Assembly: GCA_025465475.1 (NCBI GenBank)
Contig: JAODMR010000055.1
Coordinates: forward strand, 1 to 61,803
DNA: 61,803 nt
Direction: 5' to 3'
Source of the DNA: Micrococcaceae bacterium
GTDB lineage: Bacteria > Actinomycetota > Actinomycetes > Actinomycetales > Micrococcaceae
Translations under genes and position numbers: made by a program
In this document: positions 30,964-39,649 of the stretch, in pieces
Numbering within the stretch: position 1 is the first letter of the stretch
Layout of the letters: the number at the start of each line of letters is the position of its first letter
The notes under the pieces: model-generated
What the model was told of the DNA's origin: nothing
The model's input: only the letters and a program-made list of their open reading frames with translations
Databases searched by the model: none

Positions 30964-30986
30964 GCACTATGTGGTGCACGCCTCGA

Positions 30987-31002
30987 CTTAGGCGAGCCTA
31001 AG
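30987..31002. promoter_or_regulatory. DtxR/IdeR-like palindrome
   Basis: CTTAGGC-GA-GCCTAAG, a perfect 16-base inverted repeat, lies just upstream of where a -35 element for the leftward VOC gene would be. TTAGG...CCTAA resembles the arms of iron-regulator boxes, but the centre is shorter than the 19-base consensus. Confidence 0.4.
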
Positions 31003-31080
31003 GCCGTTTCCCGAAAGTGCCGTGTCATATTTTCGTCATATTCTTGCGGCCGTTTCCGTTCGATGGGAACACTGGTAACA

Positions 31081-31200
31081 GGTCATGAGCGCCAGCGACA
31101 AGCCCCGGCTCGCTGGCCGGCAACCCTCCAACCGCGGTGGGGTGCCCCGGGTGAAGACCAGGCACTGGGCCAACTGGCTCTGTGCAAGCGCGGGTCACAC
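31081..31200 (+). ncRNA. SAM riboswitch (SAM-IV type)
   Basis: The leader of metY-metX folds like a SAM-I/SAM-IV aptamer. P1 is GGTC (31081-31084) with GACC (31156-31159). P2 is GCCAGCG (31091-31097) with CGCTGGC (31111-31117), with a C/G-rich loop that can form a pseudoknot. The conserved core GGCAACCCTCC and GGTGCCCCGGGTGA are present. A further stem beyond P1 (GCAC 31162 with GTGC 31182) is the SAM-IV hallmark. Binding SAM should switch the methionine genes off. TTGCGG (31044) and AACACT (31068) are a weak promoter placing the start at the aptamer edge. Confidence 0.88.
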
Positions 31201-31210
31201 GACTCTTTCC

Positions 31211-31226
31211 GCCCGGCTGGGCTTTT
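31211..31226 (+). terminator. Possible riboswitch-controlled terminator
   Basis: GCCC-GGCT-GGGC (31211-31222) followed by TTTT. It is short but well placed between the SAM aptamer and metY. Confidence 0.4.
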
Positions 31227-31272
31227 CCTGCCGACGGCGGAACTTCGTGGCCCCAGAGTTCCAGGAGCCATC

Positions 31273-32589
31273 ATGAGCACCGGTTGGTCATTCGAAACCC
31301 GTCAGATCCACGCCGGGCAACAGCCCGATCCCGCCACGGGAGCGCGGGCGCTGCCCATTTACCAAACCACCTCCTTCGTGTTTCCCAGCGCCGAAAGCGC
31401 CGCGAACCGGTTTGCGCTGGCCGAACTGGCGCCCATTTACACGCGGATCGGCAATCCCACCCAGGATGCCGTGGAGCAGCGCGTCGCCAGCCTCGAGGGC
31501 GGCGTCGGAGCCCTGCTTCTCTCCAGCGGCCAGGCAGCAGAAACCTTCTCCGTGCTGAACATCGCGGAAAACGGCGACCACATCGTGGCCAGCCCCAGCC
31601 TGTATGGCGGCACCTACAACCTGTTCGCCCACACGCTGAAAAAATTCGGCATCGACGTGACCTTCGTTGCCGATCCGGATGACCTGGACCAGTGGCGTGA
31701 GGCTGTCCGGCCGAACACCAAATTGTTCTTCGGCGAGGTTGTGTCCAATCCCCGCCAGGACGTGCTGGACATTGAGGGTGTCAGCACAGTGGCGCACCAG
31801 GCAGGGGTGCCCCTGATCGTGGACAACACCTTGGCCACGCCCTACCTGATCCGGCCGCTCGAATGGGGCGCCGATGTCGTGGTGCACTCGGCCACCAAGT
31901 ACCTCGGGGGCCACGGCACCGCCATCGCCGGCGTGATCGTCGACGGCGGCACGTTCGACTACACGAAGGACCCGGAACGGTTCCCCGGCTTCAACACCCC
32001 TGACCCCAGTTACAACGGCCTGGTGTATGGCCGGGACCTGGGCGAAGGCGGCGCCTTGGGCGCAAACCTGTCCTACATCCTGAAGGCCCGGGTGCAACTG
32101 CTGCGCGACCTCGGTTCCGCCGTCTCACCCTTCAACGCCTTCCTGATCGCCCAGGGGATCGAGACGCTCAGCCTGCGGGTGGAACGCCACGTCCAAAACG
32201 CCGAAAAGGTGGCCCAGTGGCTGGAGGGCAACGAGAACGTCGAATCCGTCGCCTACGCCGGCCTGCCGTCAAGCCCCTGGTACGAACGGGGACGGAAGTA
32301 CGGGCCTAAGGGAACCGGCGCCATTGTTGCGTTCAACATCAAGGGCGGAATCGAGGCGGGCAAGCGCTTCGTCGACGCCCTGGAACTGCACTCCCACGTG
32401 GCGAACCTGGGCGACGTGCGTTCGCTGGTCATCCACCCGGCCTCGACGACGCACGCCCAGCTGAGCCCGGAGGCCCGGCTGGTGGCAGGAGTGACCCCCG
32501 GACTGGTGCGGCTGTCCGTGGGACTGGAGAACATTGTGGACATCCTGGCCGACCTGGAAGCTGGCTTCCGCGCCGCGAAAGAGGCGTGA
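31273..32589 (+). CDS. metY: O-acetylhomoserine sulfhydrylase (bifunctional homocysteine/cysteine synthase)
   Basis: A 438-residue PLP enzyme of the Cys/Met metabolism family that makes homocysteine from O-acetylhomoserine and sulfide. The PLP lysine is Lys209 in [13 protein letters not shown]. The N-terminal [13 protein letters not shown] and [15 protein letters not shown] match MetY rather than cystathionine gamma-synthase, and the length of about 430 agrees. The ATG at 31273 has GGAG six bases upstream, after the riboswitch leader. metX begins in its stop codon. Confidence 0.95.
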   Translation: MSTGWSFETRQIHAGQQPDPATGARALPIYQTTSFVFPSAESAANRFALAELAPIYTRIGNPTQDAVEQRVASLEGGVGALLLSSGQAAETFSVLNIAENGDHIVASPSLYGGTYNLFAHTLKKFGIDVTFVADPDDLDQWREAVRPNTKLFFGEVVSNPRQDVLDIEGVSTVAHQAGVPLIVDNTLATPYLIRPLEWGADVVVHSATKYLGGHGTAIAGVIVDGGTFDYTKDPERFPGFNTPDPSYNGLVYGRDLGEGGALGANLSYILKARVQLLRDLGSAVSPFNAFLIAQGIETLSLRVERHVQNAEKVAQWLEGNENVESVAYAGLPSSPWYERGRKYGPKGTGAIVAFNIKGGIEAGKRFVDALELHSHVANLGDVRSLVIHPASTTHAQLSPEARLVAGVTPGLVRLSVGLENIVDILADLEAGFRAAKEA

Positions 32590-33797
32590 ACAGCCCTGGC
32601 GCCGGGAGGGCCGGAGTGGATTTCCAGCGTCGGGGCAACCGGCTTCCGGAGACGGCTGTCACCGTCCCCGGCCCGATCCCCGACGGAGAGGTCCAGTACG
32701 CCCGGATCGGCGACCTGCGGCTCGAAACAGGGGAGCTGCTGCCGGACATCACCCTGGCCTACGAAACCTGGGGCACGCTCAACCAGGAAGGTTCCAATGC
32801 GGTCCTGGTGCAGCACGCCCTGACGGGCAGCACCCACGTGAGCCGGGGCAGCACGGCCGAGGACGGCTGGTGGGAGGGCCTGGTCGGTCCCGGCCGCGCC
32901 GTGGACACAGACCGCTACTTCGTCGTCGCGGTCAACATCCTGGGCGGGTGTTATGGCACCACCGGTCCCTCCAGCATCGCCCCCGACGGGGCGCCGTGGG
33001 GGTCCCGGTTCCCGTTCACTTCGCTGCGTGATTCGGTGCACGCGGAGGCCCGGCTGGCTGACCGGCTCGGTATCTCCAGTTGGTACGCCGTGCTGGGTGG
33101 TTCACTAGGCGGAGCGCGCGCCCTGGAGTGGGCGGTCACCCTGCCCCACCGGGTCCGCCGCTGCGCCGTCGTGGCGTCCTGCGCGGCGAGCACCGCCGAG
33201 CAGATCGCCTTCGCCCAGGCCCAGGTGCTGGCCATCCGGCAGGATCCGCACTTTGCCGGCGGTGATTACTACGACGGTCCGGCCCCCACCGCAGGGCTGG
33301 GCCTGGCGCGGCGGATAGCGCACATCACCTACCGCAGCGGTGCGGAGCTCGATGGCCGGTTCGGCCGGTTGCCCCAGGACGGGGAACAGCCCCTGAGCGC
33401 TGACCGGCTCCGCAGCCGGCCGGGCGGCTCAGCCGCCCAGCGCTACCGGGTGGAAAGTTACCTGGACCACCAGGCGCGCAAGCTGGTGGGGCGGTTCGAC
33501 GCGAACAGCTACATTGCCATCACCGAGGCGCTGATGAGCCATGACGTGACCCGGAACCGCGGCGGGCTGCAGGAGGCCCTGTCACCGGCGGCCGACGTCG
33601 AGTTCCTGGTGGCGGCGGTGACCAGTGACAGGTTGTACTACCCGGAGCAGTCCGCCACGCTCGCCGGGGCGCTCCCCGGGCGGGTTCCGGTGCACAGCAT
33701 CGAGTCCGCCCTCGGGCACGACGGGTTCCTCACCGAGACGGACTCCGTAGCCGCCCTCCTGCGCCGGACACTCTTTCCACCGGTCGGAGCCCGCTGA
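32586..33797 (+). CDS. metX: Homoserine O-acetyltransferase
   Basis: A 403-residue alpha/beta-hydrolase-fold enzyme that acetylates L-homoserine from acetyl-CoA, supplying the MetY substrate. The nucleophile is Ser173 in VLGGSLGGARALEW. The acid is in AVTSDRLYYPEQ and the base is in SALGHDGFL. QHALTGSTHVS (oxyanion region) and GCYGTTGPSS are family signatures. Its GTG start overlaps the metY stop codon (GTGA), so both enzymes are made together under the SAM riboswitch. Confidence 0.95.
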   Translation: MNSPGAGRAGVDFQRRGNRLPETAVTVPGPIPDGEVQYARIGDLRLETGELLPDITLAYETWGTLNQEGSNAVLVQHALTGSTHVSRGSTAEDGWWEGLVGPGRAVDTDRYFVVAVNILGGCYGTTGPSSIAPDGAPWGSRFPFTSLRDSVHAEARLADRLGISSWYAVLGGSLGGARALEWAVTLPHRVRRCAVVASCAASTAEQIAFAQAQVLAIRQDPHFAGGDYYDGPAPTAGLGLARRIAHITYRSGAELDGRFGRLPQDGEQPLSADRLRSRPGGSAAQRYRVESYLDHQARKLVGRFDANSYIAITEALMSHDVTRNRGGLQEALSPAADVEFLVAAVTSDRLYYPEQSATLAGALPGRVPVHSIESALGHDGFLTETDSVAALLRRTLFPPVGAR

Positions 33798-33864
33798 CGG
33801 CACAGGCGACGGAGCCAGCCCGCTGCGGCCCTCCTCGACTGACAGCACCACTTCGGCGGCCCTC

Positions 33865-34734
33865 CTACCCGGCGGCGCCGGGCGGCATGCCGGGACCAAA
33901 AATCGGTCCCGGCGTCGGCCGCTTGGCGCTGATTCCGTCACCGGAGGACCGGTGCCGCACCCGGCGCAGCACCCAGGGCATAAAGAAGGAGCGTGCCCAG
34001 ACCATGTCCTCGCGCCTGGCGGCCCGCCAGGTGCGGTGCTGCAGCGGCTCCGGGTGCAGCGGCATCAGGGTGTGCGGCACATTCAACGACTCCAGGGCCA
34101 TGATGGCGATGGTGTGATGCCCCAGCGGCGAGAAATGGAGCCGGTCATCGGCCCACATCTGCGGATCCTTTAGCTCCCGCAGGGACCACATGTCGGCGAT
34201 GACGGCGTCGTGCCGAGCGGCAATGGTGCGCAGATTCTCGTTGTAGATTGCCACGCGACCACGGACCAGCCCCAGCACCGGAGTGTCACGGATATCCGGA
34301 CCGTTGAAGAGCAGCACCGTGGCACCCGTGGCGGCCATGCTGCCCACCGCTTCATCGAGCGCTTCGGCCAGCGCGTCCGGATCGGAGCCGGGCCGGATCA
34401 GGTCATTACCACCGGCGGAGATGGAGATCAGGTCCGGGCGCAGGTCCAGTGCCGGCTGCAGCTGCTCCGCCAGGATCTGCTGCAGCAGACGACCGCGGAT
34501 GGCCAGGTTGGCGTAGGCGAAATCCTGCTGGCTGCGGCCAAGTTCCTCGGCCAACCGGTCAGCCCAGCCGCGGTGCCCGCCCGGTACGCGTGGCTCCGGG
34601 TCGCCGATGCCCTCAGTGAAGGAATCACCCATCGCAACGTAGCGCCGCCAGGGGTGTTGTCCGCCGGTGGATTCCCGGCCGGCGACATTCAGCGGAAAGG
34701 GACCGGGCACTGGCAGCACATTCATTGCAGACAT
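33865..34734 (-). CDS. SGNH/GDSL-type hydrolase
   Basis: A 289-residue esterase/lipase of the SGNH family. Block I is YVAMGDSFTEG with the nucleophile Ser38, block III is SAGGND with Asn110, and block V is DDRLHFSP with Asp197 and His200. There is no signal peptide at the chosen start, so it is probably cytoplasmic. The ATG at 34734 is preferred (a second ATG lies at 34725). A long upstream extension in frame is not protein-like and overlaps the divergent gene. The substrate is unknown. Confidence 0.87.
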   Translation of the reverse strand: MSAMNVLPVPGPFPLNVAGRESTGGQHPWRRYVAMGDSFTEGIGDPEPRVPGGHRGWADRLAEELGRSQQDFAYANLAIRGRLLQQILAEQLQPALDLRPDLISISAGGNDLIRPGSDPDALAEALDEAVGSMAATGATVLLFNGPDIRDTPVLGLVRGRVAIYNENLRTIAARHDAVIADMWSLRELKDPQMWADDRLHFSPLGHHTIAIMALESLNVPHTLMPLHPEPLQHRTWRAARREDMVWARSFFMPWVLRRVRHRSSGDGISAKRPTPGPIFGPGMPPGAAG

Positions 34735-34838
34735 ATCGTTCACCCGCCCATCCTGCTCCTGGACCGGCTGCAAATCCACCGGACCCCCTGAAGGCCAGCA
34801 CCCCACGGATGCCACGTCGAGGGGTGCAGGTAGCGTGA

Positions 34839-34844
34839 CAGGAT
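34839..34844 (+). promoter_or_regulatory. -10-like box of the alpha/beta hydrolase gene
   Basis: CAGGAT, six bases, ATG 34851. Confidence 0.4.
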
Positions 34845-34850
34845 GGGTCC

Positions 34851-35537
34851 ATGACGACTGCGCCTTCCCCAGAGCCCCTATCCGCTGCCGCAGAACCGGC
34901 CGCCGAACCCACGGTGCTCTGGTCACGCGATCCGCAGGAGCGTGCGGACTCGCCGCTGCTGATCCTGCTGCACGGCTACGGCGCCGATGAAGCCGACCTG
35001 TTCTCCCTGGCCGGGATGCTGCCTCCCGACTTTACTGTCGCTTCAGTCCGGGGACCGGAGCGGGCCGGACCGGGGCACGCCTGGTTCCCGCTGCGCTCGG
35101 ACATCAGCTACTCCCTGGACAGCGTCAAAAGTTCGACGACGGCGCTCGCGGCCTGGATCGACTCGGTGCGCGCGCGGCACAGCAGCGTGGTGCTGCTCGG
35201 CTTCTCGCAGGGCATGTGCGCCGCCACCTCGCTGCTCCGCCACCGCCCCCGGGACTACGCCGCCGTCGTCGGACTGTCGGGTTTTGCGGTGCCGGCCGAG
35301 GGGGACGGGTTCTTCCGGGACGAAGAACTGGCAGCGGAGAAGGTCCCGGTGTTCTGGGGACGCGACCAGGCGGACCCGGTGATTCCGCAGGAGGCCGTCG
35401 AGTTCACCAACGGCTGGCTGCGGGACCATACGAACCTCACCAAGGTGCTCTACGCCGGCGTGGGCCACGGCATCAGCCAGCAGGAACTGGCACACGTCAA
35501 GGAGTTCCTCACCATGACGGTGCTGCGCAACCGGTAA
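34851..35537 (+). CDS. Alpha/beta hydrolase (carboxylesterase/phospholipase family)
   Basis: A 228-residue hydrolase of the abhydrolase_2 family. The catalytic triad is Ser119 (LLGFSQGMCAA), Asp175 (RDQADPVIP) and His206 (GVGHGIS), with the oxyanion HGYGADEADLF at 41-51. Family members cleave short-chain carboxyl esters or lysophospholipids. It is divergent from the SGNH hydrolase gene and ends three bases from the S4 gene on the other strand. Confidence 0.9.
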   Translation: MTTAPSPEPLSAAAEPAAEPTVLWSRDPQERADSPLLILLHGYGADEADLFSLAGMLPPDFTVASVRGPERAGPGHAWFPLRSDISYSLDSVKSSTTALAAWIDSVRARHSSVVLLGFSQGMCAATSLLRHRPRDYAAVVGLSGFAVPAEGDGFFRDEELAAEKVPVFWGRDQADPVIPQEAVEFTNGWLRDHTNLTKVLYAGVGHGISQQELAHVKEFLTMTVLRNR

Positions 35538-35540
35538 CCC

Positions 35541-35780
35541 TCAGGGGGCCGAGATCCGCACCGTTTCACCGTTGACGGTCACCGTGTCGCCGGCACGCAA
35601 CTGCCGGCCGCGGCGTTCCTCAATCTCCCCATTGACCTTCACCAGGCCGTTGCGGATGAGGTCCGCTGCCTCCACACCGTCCTCCACCAGGCTTGCCAGC
35701 TTCAACAGCTGACCCAGCCGTATCATGTCATCGCGGATCGGAACGTTCTGAATGTTCCCTGACGTGGAATCGTTAGCCAT
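35541..35780 (-). CDS. S4 RNA-binding domain protein
   Basis: A 79-residue protein that is almost entirely an S4 RNA-binding fold: IRLGQLLKLASLVEDGVEAADLIRNG, then KVNGEIEERRGRQLRAGD. It resembles the YbcJ/YaaA group of small RNA-binding proteins, whose targets are poorly known. The start codon ATG 35780 lies seven bases after CATGAT on the minus strand. It converges with the alpha/beta hydrolase gene. Confidence 0.88.
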   Translation of the reverse strand: MANDSTSGNIQNVPIRDDMIRLGQLLKLASLVEDGVEAADLIRNGLVKVNGEIEERRGRQLRAGDTVTVNGETVRISAP

Positions 35781-35787
35781 ACCAGCA

Positions 35788-35793
35788 ATCATG
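35788..35793 (-). promoter_or_regulatory. -10-like box of the S4 gene
   Basis: CATGAT on the minus strand, seven bases before the ATG at 35780. Confidence 0.35.
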
Positions 35794-35838
35794 CCGCAGG
35801 ACGAGGCACTCACCGGCAGCCGGAAGAAGAAGACACGC

Positions 35839-36873
35839 ATGACGCAGTCCCCAACATCACCCGCAACGCCCCAGGCGTCGGGGCCCGCCGCACCCACCGG
35901 ACACCATCCGGTCCGCATCCCCGCCCCCTTGGGCCTGCTCCTGGCAGTGGTTGCAGGGCTGGCGATCCCCGTGCAGGGGCGCATCAACGGAGCCTTGGGG
36001 GTCCGACTCGCCGATGGCCTGGCCGCAGCGGTGGTGAGCTTCAGCAGCGGCCTGGTCCTGATGATCCTGATCTCCCTGATCCTGCCGCGCGCCAGGGCAG
36101 GACTCCGGCAGGTGGTACCCGCGGTGCGTGAACGCCGCTTTCCGCGCTGGTTCCTGTTTGCCGGCGGCATCGGCGCGTTCTTCGTTATGTCACAGGGCGT
36201 CACCGTTTCCCTCATCGGGATCGCGTTGTTCACCGTCGCCACGGTGACCGGACAAACGGTCAGCGGTCTCTGGGCTGACCGTTTGGGCCTGGGCCCGGCT
36301 GGTCGAAAATCAGTGAGCAGGATGCGGGTGATCGGCGCCGTCCTCACCATCGCCGCGGTACTGTGGGCGGTGTCCCCGCGGTTCTCCGCCGGTGCAGACC
36401 CGCTGAACCTGCTCCTGCCGGTGCTGTTGCCCCTCGCGGCAGGGTTCCTGATGAGCTTTCAACAGGCGATGAACGGCACCCAGGCCGTGCACCTGGGCAC
36501 CCCGGTCACAGCAACCCTGATCAACTTCATTTCCGGCTCACTGGTGCTCTGGATCGCCTGGCTGGTCAAGGTACTGATCGCCGGGGCAGGAAACGCGCTG
36601 CCGGGGGAATGGTGGTACTACCTGGGGGGTCCCATGGGTGCCATCTTCATTGGGGTCGGTGCCGTGCTCACGCGCAGCCTGGGTGTGCTGTTGACCGGGC
36701 TGGGCATGATCGCCGGGCAACTGCTCGGCTCCCTGGCCCTGGACCTGCTGTTTCCGGCGCCGGGCACCACCGTCGCCGTGGCCACCGTCCTGGGCACCAT
36801 CCTGACCCTCGGCTCCATCGTGGTGGCCACGCTGCCCTGGCCACGACGGGCTTTGTTGTTCCCCCGCCGCTAG
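35839..36873 (+). CDS. DMT-superfamily transporter, YdcZ (DUF606) type
   Basis: A 344-residue protein with about ten hydrophobic helices in two YdcZ-like halves. The first half starts LLLAVVAGLAIPVQGRINGALG and the second LLPLAAGFLMSFQQAMNGTQA. The Q-x-x-x-N pattern in the first helix of each half is typical of DUF606. These proteins are placed with the drug/metabolite transporters, and no substrate is known. The ATG at 35839 is preferred to one at 35791, which would add 16 hydrophilic residues. Confidence 0.85.
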   Translation: MTQSPTSPATPQASGPAAPTGHHPVRIPAPLGLLLAVVAGLAIPVQGRINGALGVRLADGLAAAVVSFSSGLVLMILISLILPRARAGLRQVVPAVRERRFPRWFLFAGGIGAFFVMSQGVTVSLIGIALFTVATVTGQTVSGLWADRLGLGPAGRKSVSRMRVIGAVLTIAAVLWAVSPRFSAGADPLNLLLPVLLPLAAGFLMSFQQAMNGTQAVHLGTPVTATLINFISGSLVLWIAWLVKVLIAGAGNALPGEWWYYLGGPMGAIFIGVGAVLTRSLGVLLTGLGMIAGQLLGSLALDLLFPAPGTTVAVATVLGTILTLGSIVVATLPWPRRALLFPRR

Positions 36874-36954
36874 CAGTCCCACCAGCCGCACCGCCCGGCT
36901 TTCCCCAGCACCCGACCAACCGCCCCTGCGCCCTTTCACCCACTCGGAGGAATC

Positions 36955-38148
36955 ATGCAACGGACCCTTATTGTTGGCAGCTACACCGAACCAGGATCCG
37001 TTGAGCTGCCTCTTCCCGCCGCCGCAGGACAACGGCCGGATGACGGGCCCAGCGGAACGGGGGTCAGCATCCTGCAGCTCGCGCCCGACGGAACCATCGA
37101 CGGTGTGCTGCGCAGCAGTGCAGGAATCCGGAACCCGTCCTTTGTCGCCGTCGACGGCGGACGCGTGTACGTGGTGGAGGAACTGGACCAGGGGGTGGCC
37201 ACCGTCCTTGATCAGGACACCCTGGCTGCCGAGTCCTCGGCGTCCTCCGGCGGCGCGCACCCGTGCCATCTGGTGCGGGTGTCCGACACGCTGCTGGTCG
37301 CCAACTACTCCTCCGGCACTGTGGCCGTGCTGCCGCTGCGCGATGGTCAGCTGCAGGATCCGGTGCAGGTGACGGGGAATCCCGGCAGCGGGCCCGACGT
37401 CGGTCGGCAGGAGTCCTCGCACGCCCACCAGGTAACGCCCACGCCTGCAGGAACGGTACTGGTCTCCGATTTGGGGGCGGACCGTGTCGACGAGTACGGC
37501 ATTAACGACGACGGCACTCTGACCCACATCGGAACCGCCCAACTTCCACCGGGTGCCGGGCCACGGCACGTGGCGCTTCCCAACGACGGGCACGACCTGC
37601 TGGTGGCGGGCGAACTGGATGGACGACTGCACTGGTTCCAGCGGAGGGAGGACGCCTGGTCCTGGCGGGCTGCAGTGCCGCTCAAATCACCCGATGGAGC
37701 GGGAGCAGCTCCGGATGGTGCCGTGGTGCAGCCCTCGCACGTGCAGCTTTCCGCCGACGGGAGGTTGCTTTACGCCGCTGTCCGCGGCCGGAACTCGCTA
37801 CTCGTCTTCGACGTCACGACCCTCGCCGAAGGCCTTGCGCCGCGCCTGCTTTCGGAGTCGGACTGCGGCGGGAACTGGCCCCGCCATTTCGCCGTCGCGG
37901 GTCCGACCGCCGGTTCCAGCGCCGCTTCCGGTCCCGCTCGCAGCGCCGGTTCCGCTCGCAGCGCCGGTCCCGCTCGCAGCGCCGGTTCCGGCCAGGCAGC
38001 CGGCCCGGCAACAAACGGACACCTCTACGTGGCCAACGAGCGCTCGCACAACCTCAGCGTCTTTGCCCTGGACTCCGCCGGCCTGCCCGGACCCGTCCCA
38101 GTGCAGCAGTTTCCGCTGCAGGCGCCCACCTGCGTGGTCCTTGCCTGA
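36955..38148 (+). CDS. Lactonase-family beta-propeller protein (6-phosphogluconolactonase-like)
   Basis: A 397-residue seven-bladed propeller of the lactonase family (relatives: E. coli Pgl/YbhE, YkgB). Blade motifs include PSFVAVDGGRVYVVEE, GGAHPCHLVRVSDTLLVANY and AHQVTPTPAGTVLVSDLGADRV. GAGPRHVALPNDG and the late WPRHFAV belong to the active-site face. The start has a good GGAGG site. A 24-residue Ala/Ser/Gly/Arg segment (about 320-344) is encoded by an 18-base tandem repeat and interrupts one blade. Actual 6-phosphogluconolactonase activity is plausible but not proven. Confidence 0.85.
   Translation: MQRTLIVGSYTEPGSVELPLPAAAGQRPDDGPSGTGVSILQLAPDGTIDGVLRSSAGIRNPSFVAVDGGRVYVVEELDQGVATVLDQDTLAAESSASSGGAHPCHLVRVSDTLLVANYSSGTVAVLPLRDGQLQDPVQVTGNPGSGPDVGRQESSHAHQVTPTPAGTVLVSDLGADRVDEYGINDDGTLTHIGTAQLPPGAGPRHVALPNDGHDLLVAGELDGRLHWFQRREDAWSWRAAVPLKSPDGAGAAPDGAVVQPSHVQLSADGRLLYAAVRGRNSLLVFDVTTLAEGLAPRLLSESDCGGNWPRHFAVAGPTAGSSAASGPARSAGSARSAGPARSAGSGQAAGPATNGHLYVANERSHNLSVFALDSAGLPGPVPVQQFPLQAPTCVVLA
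37914..37985. repeat. 18-base tandem repeat in the lactonase gene
   Basis: Units at 37932, 37950 and 37968 (consensus TYCCGCTCGCAGCGCCGG) plus a degenerate copy from 37914 encode repeats of PARSAG-like residues. The frame is kept. Confidence 0.8.
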
Positions 38149-38160
38149 GGGGCCTGCGGG

Positions 38161-38166
38161 TAGGCT
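38161..38166 (+). promoter_or_regulatory. Possible -10 box of glyS
   Basis: TAGGCT; transcription would begin near 38173 and leave a leader of about 87 bases, with the ribosome site AAAGGGA. No T-box pattern was seen in the leader. Confidence 0.45.
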
Positions 38167-38259
38167 TGATGCAGCACCCGACGGGCCGGCCCAGCCGCCC
38201 ACCTCCTGCGGACCGCACCCAGCGGCCCCGCACTGCTCCTAGAAAGGGACACCGCCGTC

Positions 38260-39645
38260 ATGGCCAACAAATCCTCACTGGATCCCATCATTTCCCTGGC
38301 CAAGCGCCGCGGCTTCGTCTTCCAGGCCGGTGAAATCTACGGCGGATCCCGGTCGGCCTGGGACTACGGGCCACTGGGCGTCGAACTCAAGGAAAACATC
38401 AAGCGCCAGTGGTGGCAGGCGTTCGTCCGCGGACGCGAGGACATGGTGGGCCTGGATTCGTCAGTCATCCTGCCCAAGGCCGTTTGGGAAGCCTCAGGAC
38501 ACGTGGAGACCTTCACCGACCCGCTCGTGGAGTCCCTGCACACGCACAAGCGCTACCGCGCGGACCACCTGATTGAGGCGTACACCGCCAAGCACGGCCA
38601 CCCGCCGGAAAACGGCCTGGCAGACGTGAAGGATCCGGAAACCGGGCAGGACGGCTCCTGGACCGAGCCGCAGATGTTCTCCGGCCTGATGAAGACCTTC
38701 CTGGGTCCCGTGGACAACGAAGCAGGCCTGCACTACATGCGCCCGGAAACGGCGCAGGGCATCTTCGTGAACTTCAACAACGTGCTCACCACCTCCCGGA
38801 AGAAGCCCCCCTTCGGCATCGGCCAGATCGGTAAGGCCTTCCGCAACGAAATCACGCCGGGAAACTTCATCTTCCGCACCCGCGAGTTCGAGCAGATGGA
38901 AATCGAGTACTTCACGGCTCCCGAAGACGCGCCCAAGTACTTTGAGGAATGGGTCGACGCCTGCTGGAACTGGTTCGTGGACCTCGGCATCCGGCCTGAC
39001 AACCTCCGGAAGTTCGACGTGCCGGCCGAGGATCGGGCGCACTACTCCGCCGGAACCATCGACGTGGAATACCGTTTTGGTTTCCAGGGCTCCGAATGGG
39101 GCGAGCTGATGGGTATCGCCAACCGCACCGATTTCGACCTGGGCAGCCACTCCAAGGCGTCCGGCACTGAACTGAGCTACTTTAACCAGGCGACCGGGGA
39201 ACGCTTCACCCCCTACGTCATCGAACCCTCCTTCGGCCTGACCCGGTCCATGATGGCCTTCCTGGTCGACGCGTACACCGAGGACGAAGCTCCCAACGCC
39301 AAGGGCGGCGTCGACAAGCGCACCGTGCTGCGGCTTGACCCGCGGCTCGCCCCGGTCAAGGCGGCCGTGCTGCCGTTGAGCCGCAATGAGGACCTGTCCC
39401 CGAAGGCGCGGGACCTCGCGGCCCAGTTGCGCCGCACCTGGAACATCGATTTTGACGACGCCGGCGCCATCGGCCGCCGTTACCGGCGCCAGGATGAGAT
39501 CGGGACGCCGTTCTGCATCACCGTGGACTTCGACACCCTGGAAGACCAGGCCGTCACCATCCGCGAGCGCGACACCATGTCCCAGGAACGCGTGTCCCTG
39601 GACAAGGTGGAAGGCTACCTGGCCGAGCGCCTGGTCGGAGCCTGA
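38260..39645 (+). CDS. glyS: Glycine--tRNA ligase
   Basis: A 461-residue class II synthetase of the dimeric (alpha2) glycyl type that charges tRNA-Gly. It opens with [22 protein letters not shown] and [13 protein letters not shown]. Motif 2 is [21 protein letters not shown], and motif 3 lies in the C-terminal part of the core around [14 protein letters not shown]. The anticodon-binding domain occupies about 355-455. The length is standard. The following acetyltransferase starts four bases after its stop codon. Confidence 0.97.
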   Translation: MANKSSLDPIISLAKRRGFVFQAGEIYGGSRSAWDYGPLGVELKENIKRQWWQAFVRGREDMVGLDSSVILPKAVWEASGHVETFTDPLVESLHTHKRYRADHLIEAYTAKHGHPPENGLADVKDPETGQDGSWTEPQMFSGLMKTFLGPVDNEAGLHYMRPETAQGIFVNFNNVLTTSRKKPPFGIGQIGKAFRNEITPGNFIFRTREFEQMEIEYFTAPEDAPKYFEEWVDACWNWFVDLGIRPDNLRKFDVPAEDRAHYSAGTIDVEYRFGFQGSEWGELMGIANRTDFDLGSHSKASGTELSYFNQATGERFTPYVIEPSFGLTRSMMAFLVDAYTEDEAPNAKGGVDKRTVLRLDPRLAPVKAAVLPLSRNEDLSPKARDLAAQLRRTWNIDFDDAGAIGRRYRRQDEIGTPFCITVDFDTLEDQAVTIRERDTMSQERVSLDKVEGYLAERLVGA

Positions 39646-39649
39646 ACCG

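Noticed and set aside
33798-33864. Terminator between metX and the SGNH gene
   Set aside because: The two similar CGGCCCTCCT segments are direct repeats, not inverted, and no stable stem with a T-run was seen.
38149-38259. T-box leader before glyS
   Set aside because: The 87-base leader has no recognisable specifier loop or T-box bulge (TGGNACCGCG-like) sequence.
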